Below are positions 26,795 through 34,899 of a stretch of DNA of 64,000 bases, in pieces. Each line of letters starts with the position of its first letter. The first letter of the stretch is position 1. The position numbers were made by a program, and so were the translations under genes. The DNA comes from Streptomyces sp. NBC_00620. Its GTDB lineage: Bacteria > Actinomycetota > Actinomycetes > Streptomycetales > Streptomycetaceae. The DNA lies in contig NZ_JAPENY010000003.1 of assembly GCF_026341825.1 (NCBI RefSeq), positions 1,612,001 through 1,676,000 of the forward strand, written 5' to 3'. The notes under the pieces were generated by a model. That model ran no database searches. It saw nothing but the letters and a program-made list of their open reading frames with translations, and was not told the origin of the DNA.

Positions 26795-27421
26795 TCACCC
26801 CTCCCGCAGCCCCTTCGCCAGCGTGCCCTCGCCCGCCACCGTGACACGCCCCGCACGCACCCCGTCCAGCAGGCTCAAGTCCCCACGGCTCACGGCCTCG
26901 CACGTCCCCGTGTCGAGCGACAACCGGACGTCCGGCTCCTCCCGGGCGGGACCGTCCCCGTACACGGGCCCACCCTCACCCCCCAGCCACACATGGAACT
27001 CCCCCTCGTCCAGGCGGACTTCCACCAGCCCCTCCCCCTCAAGACCCCGCAGCAGCGGCAACGCGAACCAGTGCGCCCGTACGGCATCCGTCGGCCGCCG
27101 GTCCCCCAACTCGGCCGCGCCCCACTCCCCGAGCGCCTGCAGCACGGGAAGCAACTCGCGTCCACGCGAGGTGAGTTCGTACACGTACGCCGCACCGGGC
27201 GGCGGAAGGCGCCGCCGAGTCGTCAGCCCGTCCCGCTCCATGTCCTTGAGCCGGGAGGCGAGGACGTCCGTGCTCACGCCCGGCAGATCCGCGTGCAGGT
27301 CCGTGTAGCGGCGCGGTCCGCCGAGGAGTTCGCGGACGATCAGGAGGGTCCAGCGGTCACCGACGGCGTCGAGCGCGCGGGCAGCGGAACAGTACTGGTC
27401 GTAGCTTCGGCGAGGTGACAT
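26795..27421 (-). CDS. HxlR-family regulator with C-terminal SCP2-like domain
   Basis: A 208-residue regulator. An HxlR winged helix fills residues about 8-100: DRWTLLIVRELLGGPRRYTDL and the wing region LKDMERDGLTTRR are typical, and Cys11 (YDQYC) is where HxlR proteins often carry a sensing Cys. The C-terminal half (about 110-205) looks like an SCP2/sterol-carrier-like domain that may bind a hydrophobic ligand. The ATG at 27421 is chosen over the upstream frame. It is divergent from the transaminase gene, and two palindromes in the 85-bp gap suggest it represses both genes. Confidence 0.85.
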   Translation of the reverse strand: MSPRRSYDQYCSAARALDAVGDRWTLLIVRELLGGPRRYTDLHADLPGVSTDVLASRLKDMERDGLTTRRRLPPPGAAYVYELTSRGRELLPVLQALGEWGAAELGDRRPTDAVRAHWFALPLLRGLEGEGLVEVRLDEGEFHVWLGGEGGPVYGDGPAREEPDVRLSLDTGTCEAVSRGDLSLLDGVRAGRVTVAGEGTLAKGLREG

Positions 27422-27443
27422 GCGACGCAGTCTAAACAACTTG

Positions 27444-27478
27444 TTGGACTTTCCAAGCGCCTACTTGGTAAAACCAAG
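27444..27478. promoter_or_regulatory. Two palindromes between HxlR and alaA, likely HxlR operators
   Basis: TTGGACTTTCCAA (27444-27456) and CTTGGTAAAACCAAG (27464-27478) are both perfect dyads with 3-base spacers, and their centres are 21 bp apart (two helical turns). They share TTGG/CCAA half-sites and lie in the 85-bp divergent gap. HxlR dimers bind such dyads; binding by this protein is inferred. Confidence 0.65.
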
Positions 27479-27506
27479 CATCACAACGAACCGGAGGGCA
27501 CAGCGC

Positions 27507-28715
27507 ATGGAGTTCCGGCAGTCGAGCAAACTCAGCGAGGTCTGTTACGAGATCCGGGGCCCGGTGATCGAGCACGCCAACGCGCTGGAGGAGGCGGGCC
27601 ACAGCGTGCTGCGCCTGAACACCGGCAACCCCGCGCTCTTCGGCTTCGAGGCGCCGGACGAGATCCTCCAGGACATGATCCGGATGCTGCCCCAGGCGCA
27701 CGGCTACACGGACTCCCGCGGCATCCTCTCCGCCCGCCGCGCGGTCGCCCAGCGCTACCAGGACCGCGGCCTGGAGGTCGACGTCGACGACGTCTTCCTC
27801 GGCAACGGTGTCTCCGAGCTGGTGTCGATGGCCGTACAGGCGCTGGTCGAGGACGGCGACGAAGTCCTCATCCCGGCCCCGGACTTCCCCCTCTGGACGG
27901 CGGTGACCACGCTCGCCGGCGGCAAGGCCGTGCACTACCTCTGCGACGAACAGTCCGACTGGTACCCGGACTTGGCGGACATGGCCGCCAAGATCACCGA
28001 CCGGACGCGTGCCGTCGTCATCATCAACCCCAACAACCCGACGGGAGCCGTGTATCCCAAGGAGATCATCGAGGGCATCCTCGACCTCGCCCGCCGCCAC
28101 GGTCTGATGGTGTTCGCGGACGAGATCTACGACCAGATCCTGTACGACGACGCCGTGCACCACTCGGCCGCCGCGCTCGCCCCCGACCTCGTCGTCCTCA
28201 CCTTCTGCGGCCTGTCGAAGACCTATCGCGTCGCCGGATTCCGTTCCGGCTGGCTGGTCGTCACGGGCCCCAAGCAGCACGCGCGCAGCTATCTGGAGGG
28301 CCTGACCATGCTCGCCTCCATGCGGCTGTGCGCCAACGCCCCCGCCCAGTACGCCATTCAGGCCGCGCTCGGCGGCCGCCAGTCCATCCATGAGCTGACC
28401 GCCCCCGGGGGCCGCCTCCACGAACAGCGCGACCGCGCCTGGGAGAAGCTCAACGAGATCCCCGGCGTCTCCTGCGTGAAACCGAAGGGCGCGCTGTACG
28501 CCTTCCCGCGCATCGACCCCGAGGTCCACAAGATCCACGACGACGAGAAGTTCGTCCTCGACCTCCTCCTCCGCGAGAAGATCCAGGTCGTCCAGGGCAC
28601 CGGCTTCAACTGGCCCCGCCCCGACCACTTCCGCATCCTCACCCTCCCGTACGCCGACGACCTGGACGCGGCGATCAGCCGGATCGGACGGTTCCTGAGC
28701 GGGTACCGGCAGTAG
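27507..28715 (+). CDS. alaA: Alanine-type aminotransferase (AlaA-like)
   Basis: A 402-residue class I PLP aminotransferase very similar to E. coli AlaA, which makes alanine from pyruvate and glutamate. Matching blocks run along the whole length: SSKLSEVCYEIRGPV at the start, LNTGNPALFGF, NPNNPTGAVYPKE, FADEIYDQILYDD and the C-terminal NWPRPDHFRILTLP. The PLP Lys is Lys238 in GLSKTYR. The ATG at 27507 follows GGAGGG; an upstream in-frame ATG at 27420 would run through the operator region. It is divergent from the HxlR gene and probably controlled by it. Confidence 0.95.
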   Translation: MEFRQSSKLSEVCYEIRGPVIEHANALEEAGHSVLRLNTGNPALFGFEAPDEILQDMIRMLPQAHGYTDSRGILSARRAVAQRYQDRGLEVDVDDVFLGNGVSELVSMAVQALVEDGDEVLIPAPDFPLWTAVTTLAGGKAVHYLCDEQSDWYPDLADMAAKITDRTRAVVIINPNNPTGAVYPKEIIEGILDLARRHGLMVFADEIYDQILYDDAVHHSAAALAPDLVVLTFCGLSKTYRVAGFRSGWLVVTGPKQHARSYLEGLTMLASMRLCANAPAQYAIQAALGGRQSIHELTAPGGRLHEQRDRAWEKLNEIPGVSCVKPKGALYAFPRIDPEVHKIHDDEKFVLDLLLREKIQVVQGTGFNWPRPDHFRILTLPYADDLDAAISRIGRFLSGYRQ

Positions 28716-28843
28716 GCCTGAGCGAGTACCGGCGGTAGGCCCGGCAGTAGGGCCGACCGGCGCAGCCGGTGCTGCGACCGCCGCCGGCCGGTGTCACCGT
28801 ACGAAGGACAGTCACGTGCGGAGGGACAGAAAGGGTTTCGGCG

Positions 28844-29494
28844 ATGGGTGACCTTCTCCTCGTACGGCACGGTGAGACCGAGTGGTCGATGTCCGGGCGG
28901 CACACGGGGTCGACCGACGTCCCGCTGACCGAGAACGGGCGGGAGCAGGCCCGCAGGCTGGCTCCGCTGATCGCCCGGCACCACATCGCGGCGGCGTTCG
29001 TCAGCCCGATGCGGCGGGCCCGGGAGACGGCACAGCTGGCCGGGATCGGCGGGGCGAGGGTCGACGCGGACCTGTCCGAGTGGGACTACGGCGGGTACGA
29101 GGGGATCACGACCGTCGAGATCCACCGGTCGCGGCCCGACTGGTTCCTGTTCACGGACGGAGTCACCGCCGGCCCGCCCGAGCACCCCGGGGAGAGCCCT
29201 GAGGAGGTCGGGGCGCGCGCGGAGCGGATGCTCGCCAAGATCGACGCCGCGCTCGCCGACGAGGAGGGCAGTGTGGTGGTCGTGTCGCACGGGCACTTCC
29301 TGCGGGTGCTGACCGCGCGTCGGCTGGGGCTGCCCGCCGGGGACGGCGCCCTGTTCCAGCTCGGCACCGGGACGATGAGCCGGCTGAGCACGGAGCACCG
29401 GCGGCATGTGGTGGCCGGCTGGAATGTCAGACCCGACTCGTACTGTTCTCATGGGCCGCTCTCCCCGGCGGGACAGGGGCCCGAGGACCACTGA
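28844..29494 (+). CDS. Histidine phosphatase-family protein (phosphoglycerate-mutase-like)
   Basis: A 216-residue member of the histidine phosphatase superfamily. The catalytic RHGET is at residues 8-12 (His9 is the phosphorylated residue); a second Arg/His pair lies in FVSPMRRARET and VVVSHGHFLRV. It hydrolyses a phosphate ester and is not likely to be the glycolytic mutase, since it is shorter and lacks the mutase insert. The ATG at 28844 follows AAAGGG. It is followed closely by the hypothetical gene at 29517. Substrate unknown. Confidence 0.9.
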   Translation: MGDLLLVRHGETEWSMSGRHTGSTDVPLTENGREQARRLAPLIARHHIAAAFVSPMRRARETAQLAGIGGARVDADLSEWDYGGYEGITTVEIHRSRPDWFLFTDGVTAGPPEHPGESPEEVGARAERMLAKIDAALADEEGSVVVVSHGHFLRVLTARRLGLPAGDGALFQLGTGTMSRLSTEHRRHVVAGWNVRPDSYCSHGPLSPAGQGPEDH

Positions 29495-29516
29495 CCGGAG
29501 GCGGAGGGAGAGCGCC

Positions 29517-30155
29517 GTGACACGACCGCCGACCGCCGCGCAGCGGCGTGTCATCGACGCGGCTGATCCCGTGACCGGGCGGCTGAAGGGTACGGAGGCC
29601 CAGCTCGCCGCTCTGGTGAAGCGGGGGCTCGCCTTTCGGCATCCCCGGCCGCCGCACGACCACTTCCTGACGCCCGCCGGACATCGCATACGTGAGACTC
29701 CCGAACCCGGACCCGAACCGGTCGCGGAGACGTCCGTGTCCGCCGGCTCGGGGGTGTTCGCCGCGCGGATCGGCGGCGAGGAGGCGGCCGACGGCGGCCC
29801 CTCCCGGATACGCGAGGTGCACAGCGCCTGGCAGGGACTCCTTGAGATGCGCCGGATGACCAACCCCGACGGCGCCACGGACCGTCCGTGCGGGTGGGAA
29901 CGTACGCATCTGGTGCAGGCCGCCGCGCTCACCCTGGAGGCTGCGGGCCACCCACCCGCGGGCGCGTCCGCCGGAGGTGCCGGTTATCGGGTGCGCGCGA
30001 CACCTCAGCCGGAGGCCGTCGCCGTGCGCGAGCCGGACCCCGGGGCCTTGCGCGCCTGCGCGGCCACGCTGGAGAAGGCGGGCTGGCAGGTGGGCGAGCA
30101 CACGGAGCCGCGCACTGGGGCCCGGTATGTGCTGGCTTCGCCCCGGCGCGTGTGA
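29517..30155 (+). CDS. Conserved hypothetical protein, 212 residues
   Basis: The sequence begins TRPPTAAQRRVIDAADP and has a repeated-helix look with Arg/Glu-rich parts. No membrane segment, signal or known catalytic motif was seen; TPAGHRIRE suggests a winged-helix-like first third, and the C-terminal ACAATLEKAGWQV stretch is amphipathic. The GTG at 29517 is preceded by a strong GGAGGCGGAGGGAG ribosome region and lies 22 bp after the phosphatase stop, so the two are probably cotranscribed. I do not recognise the family and assign no function. Confidence 0.7.
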   Translation: MTRPPTAAQRRVIDAADPVTGRLKGTEAQLAALVKRGLAFRHPRPPHDHFLTPAGHRIRETPEPGPEPVAETSVSAGSGVFAARIGGEEAADGGPSRIREVHSAWQGLLEMRRMTNPDGATDRPCGWERTHLVQAAALTLEAAGHPPAGASAGGAGYRVRATPQPEAVAVREPDPGALRACAATLEKAGWQVGEHTEPRTGARYVLASPRRV

Positions 30156-30238
30156 GGGGCCGGAATGGCTTGCTGTAGAAGGGAGTTGGACTGGATTGGA
30201 TCAGACCTGACCGTCGTCGAAGTCGTTAAGGGGAAGTC

Positions 30239-30661
30239 GTGGCAGAGCAGTTCTCCGTCGCAGTGACCGTCCGCGGGTACGAGACCGATGTACTGGGACA
30301 CCTCAACCAGAGCGTCTATCTGCAGTACGCGGAGCACGCCCGCTGGGTGCTGCTGCAGGTGGCCGGGGTCAGCCAGACGGAGCTGGTGGGCAAGGGCGTG
30401 GGCCCGGTGGTCCTGGAGACGAACATCCGCTATCTGCGGGAGCTGCGCGCGGGCGACGAGGTCGAGGTGACGTGCGGCTTCACCTGGGGTGAGGGGAAGA
30501 CCTTCCGGGTCGAGCAGACGATACGCAAGACGGACGGCACGGTTTCCGCCGAACTCACCAGTGTTGGAGGGCTGCTGGACCTCAAGCAGCGCAAGCTGGT
30601 CGCGGACCCGCGCGAGCACTTCCGGGCGCTGGCGACCGACCCGCTGATGTTCGGCCTCTGA
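30239..30661 (+). CDS. Acyl-CoA thioesterase (4HBT hotdog fold)
   Basis: A 140-residue single-hotdog protein of the 4-hydroxybenzoyl-CoA thioesterase family. The signature GYETDVLGHLNQSVYLQYAE (residues about 13-32) holds the usual Asp and His-Asn active-site region, with YETD in place of the common RYxD. It would cleave an acyl-CoA in the cytoplasm, working as a dimer or tetramer. GTG at 30239 with AGGGGAAG six bases upstream. It is alone and convergent with the histidine kinase gene. Substrate unknown. Confidence 0.9.
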   Translation: MAEQFSVAVTVRGYETDVLGHLNQSVYLQYAEHARWVLLQVAGVSQTELVGKGVGPVVLETNIRYLRELRAGDEVEVTCGFTWGEGKTFRVEQTIRKTDGTVSAELTSVGGLLDLKQRKLVADPREHFRALATDPLMFGL

Positions 30662-30715
30662 CCGGCCGGCGCCGTCGCCACGCCCGGCCATGTCCCGAAG
30701 GCCGCCGCGCCGGCA

Positions 30716-32050
30716 TCACGGGCGCGCGTCCTCCGGGCACCCCGGCAGTGTCACCGTCACCGTCAAGCCTCCTTCCTCGCGCGGGCGGGCGGCGGCCTCT
30801 CCGCCGTGGGCGCGGGCGATGGAGCGGACGATGGACAGGCCGAGCCCCGCGCCCTTCGAGGTGAGCACGCGGTCGCTGCCGAGGCGGCGGAAGGGTTCGA
30901 AGAGGGCGGGGAGTTCGTACGGCGGCACGGCGGGACCCGAGTTGGTGACCTCCACCTCCACCCGGCCATCGTCGTTCGTACGGCTGACCACCTGCACCCA
31001 GCCCCCGTCGCCGGTGTTGTGCCGGATGCCGTTCTCGACCAGGTTGTGGACGAGGCGTTCGAGGAGCAGCGCGTCACCGCGTACGGGCGCCTCCTCGGCC
31101 TTCTCCTGGACGGTTACTCCGGAGCGCTCCGCCTCGCCCGCGATCTGGCCCGTCACATGGGTCACCACATCGGCGAGGTCGACGGGCAGCCGTTCGGCGA
31201 TCTCGTTCTCCGAGCGGGCGAGGAGCAGCAGGCCGGTGATCAGCCGCTCGTGCCGGGTGTTGATCTCCAGCAGGTTCTCGCCGAGCTGCCGGACGTCCTC
31301 GGAGGCCGTCTTGCGGTGCATGGCCACCTCGACCAGCGCACGGCCCAGCGTCAGCGGGGTGCGCAGTTCGTGGGAGGCGTTGGCGACGAAGCGGCGCTGG
31401 CCGTCGAAGGAGCGGTCGAGGCGCTCGACCATGGTGTCGAAGGTGTCGGCGAGATCCTTGACCTCGTCGTCGGGGCCGCGCAGCGCGATGCGTTCGTGCA
31501 GGCCGCGGTCGGCGGCGGGCGAGCTGGCGATGCGGTGCGCGGTGTCCGTGACCCGGTGCAGCGGGGCCAGCACGCGTCCCGCGATCAGCCAGCCGAATCC
31601 GGCCGCGGCGCCGCCGACGACCAACAGCGCGAAGCCGCCCTGGGTGAGCAGTGAGCTGGTGGCGACGTCGCGGAGCCGGTCGCGCTCGGCACCCATCCAT
31701 TTGTCGAGGTCGGTGAAGTCCGACGGCGGTGCCGAGCCCGCGCCGGTGACGAGTGTCCGCTCGTTCTGCGGTTCGCCGGTCGGTTGGGCGGAGGGCGTGC
31801 CCGTTCCGGTCAGCGTCCCGGAGAGGACCTTCTGCCCGGAGCCGTCGAGCTGCTGGGTGAGCAGGGCGTAGGTGACACCGAGCAGGACCACACCGCCCGC
31901 GAAGAAGAGACCGCCGTAGATCATGGTGAGGCGGGCGCGCAGGGTGATCCGGCGCGGAAGGAGCCGCCGGCGACGGCGGGCGCGTCCCGTCGGCCGCGAC
32001 TCGGCTCCGTTCACCGGACCGCTCACGACACCGTTCGACGAATCGCTCAC
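30716..32050 (-). CDS. Sensor histidine kinase (OmpR partner)
   Basis: A 444-residue kinase with two membrane helices (about 42-65 and 140-165) around an extracellular sensor loop, a HAMP linker (about 165-220), the H-box NASHELRTPLT near 235, and a HATPase domain (LVENGIRHN; GAGLGLSIVRSIARAHGG). The basic N-terminus (GRARRRRRLLPRR) precedes the first helix. Its GTG at 32050 overlaps the response-regulator stop (GTGA), so both are coupled. It probably controls the divergent efflux operon at 32937-36817; the stimulus is unknown, perhaps a cell-envelope stress or an antibiotic. Confidence 0.92.
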   Translation of the reverse strand: MSDSSNGVVSGPVNGAESRPTGRARRRRRLLPRRITLRARLTMIYGGLFFAGGVVLLGVTYALLTQQLDGSGQKVLSGTLTGTGTPSAQPTGEPQNERTLVTGAGSAPPSDFTDLDKWMGAERDRLRDVATSSLLTQGGFALLVVGGAAAGFGWLIAGRVLAPLHRVTDTAHRIASSPAADRGLHERIALRGPDDEVKDLADTFDTMVERLDRSFDGQRRFVANASHELRTPLTLGRALVEVAMHRKTASEDVRQLGENLLEINTRHERLITGLLLLARSENEIAERLPVDLADVVTHVTGQIAGEAERSGVTVQEKAEEAPVRGDALLLERLVHNLVENGIRHNTGDGGWVQVVSRTNDDGRVEVEVTNSGPAVPPYELPALFEPFRRLGSDRVLTSKGAGLGLSIVRSIARAHGGEAAARPREEGGLTVTVTLPGCPEDARP

Positions 32051-32703
32051 GGGATCCGGTACCCGACGCCGGTGACGGTCTCCACCACGGCCGGGTCTCC
32101 GAGCTTGCGGCGCAGCTTGAGCACCGCGAGACGGACGGCTCCGGTGAAGGGGTCGGCGTGTTCGTCCCACGCCTTCTCAAGGAGTTGCTCGGCGGACACC
32201 GCGGCCCCTTCGGCTCTCAGCAGCTCGGCCAGCACCGCGAACTCCTTCTTCGACAGAGGGACGTAACGGCTGCCCCGGAACACCTCGCCGCGGGCCGGGT
32301 CCAGGGTGAGTCCCGCCCGGCGCAGCACCGGAGGTGCCGCAGGCCGCGACCTTCGCCCCAACGCCAGGACGCGGGCGGTGAGTTCGGCGAAGGCGAAGGG
32401 TTTGACGAGATAGTCGTCGGCGCCGAGGCCGAGCCCGAAGACTCGGTCGGTGACCTCGGCCGCCGCCGTGAGCATCAGCACCCGCGCGCTCGACTCGGAG
32501 GCGACCAGCTCGCGGCACACGTCGTCGCCGTGCACCAGCGGCAGGTCCCGGTCGAGCACCACCACGTCGTAGTCGACGACCGTCGCACGCTCCAGTGCCG
32601 CCGCACCGTCGTACGCCGTGTCGACGGCGTGGGCGTGGCCGCGCAGCCACTCCGCAATCGCGTCGGCGAGCATCGGTTCGTCCTCGACCACCAGGACCCG
32701 CAT
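32047..32703 (-). CDS. OmpR/PhoB-family response regulator
   Basis: A 218-residue regulator. The receiver has Glu7/Asp8, phosphoacceptor Asp51 (VVLDRDLP) and Lys in DDYLVKPF; the C-terminal winged helix (about 130-218) ends with the typical GVGYRIP. It is translated just before its kinase with a four-base overlap. It is divergent from the lipoprotein gene. Direct repeats GGAAACGCC at 32851 and 32862, eleven bases apart, are a typical arrangement for OmpR dimers and lie in front of the target operon. Confidence 0.94.
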   Translation of the reverse strand: MRVLVVEDEPMLADAIAEWLRGHAHAVDTAYDGAAALERATVVDYDVVVLDRDLPLVHGDDVCRELVASESSARVLMLTAAAEVTDRVFGLGLGADDYLVKPFAFAELTARVLALGRRSRPAAPPVLRRAGLTLDPARGEVFRGSRYVPLSKKEFAVLAELLRAEGAAVSAEQLLEKAWDEHADPFTGAVRLAVLKLRRKLGDPAVVETVTGVGYRIP

Positions 32704-32850
32704 CCGGTCACACCTCTCTCTGGGCGGAGCGCTCCGCAGGGACAGGGTGCCGGGAGCCGCGTTTCCTTTCTGTTAGTGATCGTCCCCGCGCGCGCGCCGA
32801 ACTCGGCCCGCGTGGGCCCGAACACAGCCCACTGGGCACTCAAGTGGCTT

Positions 32851-32870
32851 GGAAACGCCAGGGAAACGCC
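32851..32870 (+). promoter_or_regulatory. Tandem direct repeat, candidate OmpR-type binding site
   Basis: GGAAACGCC occurs at 32851-32859 and again at 32862-32870, an 11-bp period. OmpR/PhoB regulators bind two direct repeats one helical turn apart. The site is 67-86 bp upstream of the lipoprotein gene. The pairing with the adjacent regulator is inference. Confidence 0.5.
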
Positions 32871-32936
32871 CGGTCCTGTTCCCTCCTGGCGAGTGGCCGG
32901 AGAACTCCTCCGGTCCCGACCTGAGGAGACGACGCG

Positions 32937-33461
32937 ATGCGGATGCGGACCCGCGGCACACTGGCCGCCCTCCCGCCGGCTCTCGCCCTGGTGCTTGCCC
33001 TGTCCCTTTCGGGGTGTGGTTCCGAGGGCGACGCCGAGGCGACCGGTGCGACTGCCAGCAAGAGCTCGCTGGACGACCAGGGGGTGAAGTTCGCGCAGTG
33101 TCTGCGCGAGCACGGCGTGGACGTGGAGGACCCGGAGCCCGGCAAGGGCCTCCGGATCACCGGCAAGCTGCCCAAGGGCGAGGTCGACAAGGCGATGGAG
33201 GCCTGCCGCAAGTACGACCCCATGCAGAACGGGGAGGCCAGTGCCGACCCCGAGATGGAGGAGCGGATACGCAAGCTCTCCCAGTGCATGCGCGACAACG
33301 GGGTGGAGGAATTCCCCGACCCCGAGCCCGGCAGCGCGGGGATCCAGATCAATCAGGACGTCGCCGAGGACCCCGACTTCGCGAAGGCCCAGAAGACATG
33401 CGACAAGTACGCCCCTGCCGGCGGCGAAGGCCCCTCCAACGACAAGGCCGACGATGAGTGA
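32937..33461 (+). CDS. Lipoprotein of the efflux operon
   Basis: A 174-residue lipoprotein: basic N-terminus, hydrophobic stretch and lipobox LSGC (Cys at about 27). The mature part has two similar segments, FAQCLREHGVDVEDPEP (about 52-68) and LSQCMRDNGVEEFPDPEP (about 115-132), each with one Cys, which suggests an internal duplication. Such proteins occur beside MacAB-like exporters in actinomycetes; the role is not established. ATG at 32937 after GAGGAG. It overlaps the next gene's start by 8 bp, so the operon is coupled. Confidence 0.85.
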   Translation: MRMRTRGTLAALPPALALVLALSLSGCGSEGDAEATGATASKSSLDDQGVKFAQCLREHGVDVEDPEPGKGLRITGKLPKGEVDKAMEACRKYDPMQNGEASADPEMEERIRKLSQCMRDNGVEEFPDPEPGSAGIQINQDVAEDPDFAKAQKTCDKYAPAGGEGPSNDKADDE

Positions 33462-34899
33462 GGCCGCGGTCGTGCCCGACGACACCTCTCCCGAGCACAC
33501 TCCATCCGAAACCCCGCGCGAGCAGGCGCAACTCGCGGCACGGTCGGAGCGGGCGCACGCCGAAACCCAGGCCGGGCACGCACATCCCGAAGCACGGTCG
33601 GAGCGGGCGCATACCGAAACCCAGGCCGAGCACGCACATCCCGAAGCACGGTCCGAGCGGGCGCATACCGAAACCCAGCCCGAGCACGCACCGCGCGAAA
33701 CCGAGCCGCAGCAAGCGCAACCCGACCCCCAGCCCGACCCGGCACACACCGAGTCCCAGGCCGACCCGTCACGGTCCGACCCCCGGTCCGCCCCCGTACA
33801 GACCGAGCCGAGCCACCCCCGGCGTCACAGGCGCCGCGGCCGCAAGGCCGTCATCGCCGTAGGCGTCATCGCCGCGGTCGGCGGCGCGGCGGCCGCCGGT
33901 CTCGGGCTCGCCGGACGCGACGGGTCCGGCGGCGGATCCGCCACCCAACTCCCCCCGGCCACCGCCGATGTGACCCGCCAGACCCTCAAGGACAGCCAGT
34001 CCGAGGACGGCGAACTCGGCTACGGTACGGCGACCTCCGCGACCGGCCGCATCCCGGGCACGGTCACCGAACTCCCTGATGCGGGCGAGGAGATCACCCG
34101 GGGCAGGACCTTGTACGAGGTCGACGACAAGCCCGTAACCCTGATGTACGGCGCGACTCCCGCGTACCGCGACCTGAAGCCCGGCGTCGAGGGCGCGGAC
34201 GTGGAGGCGCTGGAGCGCAACCTCGACGCGCTCGGCTACTCCGGCTTCACGGTCGACGACGAGTACACGGACGCGACCGCCGACGCGGTGGAGGAGTGGC
34301 AGGAGGACCGGGGTCTGGACGAGACCGGCGCCGTGGAGCTGGGCCGGGTGGTGTTCGCGCCGGCCGCCGTGCGCGTGGACGCCGTCGACGCCGAGGAGGG
34401 CGCCGCGACGGGCCCGGGCCAGAAGGTGCTGTCGTACACCGGCACCACCCAGGTCGTCACGCTCGAACTCGATACCGCCGACCAGCGGTTGGCGAAGAAG
34501 GGCACGAAGGTCGCCGTCGAACTGCCGGACGGTACGAGCGTCGAGGGCCGGATCGAGGACGTCTCCACCGAGATCGATCCCGGCGACGGCGGGGAGCAGG
34601 ACCCGACGACCAAGGTGAAGGTGACCGTCGCGCTGGACGGCGCCAAGGCGCAGAAAGCGGCCGCGTCCTACGTACTGGCCGCCGTCAACGTCTTCTTCAC
34701 GGCGGGCGAGCGCAAGAACGTCCTGACAATTCCGATCGCCGCGCTCGTGGCGCTTCCGGAGGGCGGTTTCGGCGTCGAGGTCGTACGGGGGTCGACCACG
34801 GCGTACGTGTCTGTCGAGACGGGCCTGTTCGCGAACGGGCGGGTGGAGATCACCGGCGAGGGCATCACCGAGGGCACGAGGGTGGGGGTGCCCGCATGA
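33454..34899 (+). CDS. Peptidoglycan-binding, HlyD-like efflux adaptor protein
   Basis: A 481-residue membrane-anchored adaptor. A long charged cytoplasmic N-terminus (1-130), including three 18-residue tandem repeats (29-82), precedes one membrane helix (about 132-152). Outside there are a barrel-sandwich part, a peptidoglycan-binding_1 domain (about 250-310; GVEGADVEALERNLDALGY) and a HlyD-type C-terminal region ending at GTRVGVPA. It probably links the ABC transporter to the cell wall. The ATG at 33454 lies 8 bp inside the lipoprotein gene; the TGA overlaps the ATG of the ABC gene. Confidence 0.88.
   Translation: MSEAAVVPDDTSPEHTPSETPREQAQLAARSERAHAETQAGHAHPEARSERAHTETQAEHAHPEARSERAHTETQPEHAPRETEPQQAQPDPQPDPAHTESQADPSRSDPRSAPVQTEPSHPRRHRRRGRKAVIAVGVIAAVGGAAAAGLGLAGRDGSGGGSATQLPPATADVTRQTLKDSQSEDGELGYGTATSATGRIPGTVTELPDAGEEITRGRTLYEVDDKPVTLMYGATPAYRDLKPGVEGADVEALERNLDALGYSGFTVDDEYTDATADAVEEWQEDRGLDETGAVELGRVVFAPAAVRVDAVDAEEGAATGPGQKVLSYTGTTQVVTLELDTADQRLAKKGTKVAVELPDGTSVEGRIEDVSTEIDPGDGGEQDPTTKVKVTVALDGAKAQKAAASYVLAAVNVFFTAGERKNVLTIPIAALVALPEGGFGVEVVRGSTTAYVSVETGLFANGRVEITGEGITEGTRVGVPA
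33538..33699 (+). repeat. Three tandem 54-bp repeats inside the adaptor gene
   Basis: Units start at 33538, 33592 and 33646. Each encodes 18 residues of the form ARSERAHTETQAEHAHPE; the first two DNA units are nearly identical and the third diverges at its end. The reading frame is kept. Copy number could vary between strains. Confidence 0.85.

Noticed and set aside
33538..33699. 54-bp tandem repeats considered as a CRISPR array
   Set aside because: Units are in frame, contiguous with no spacers, and encode a repeated peptide.
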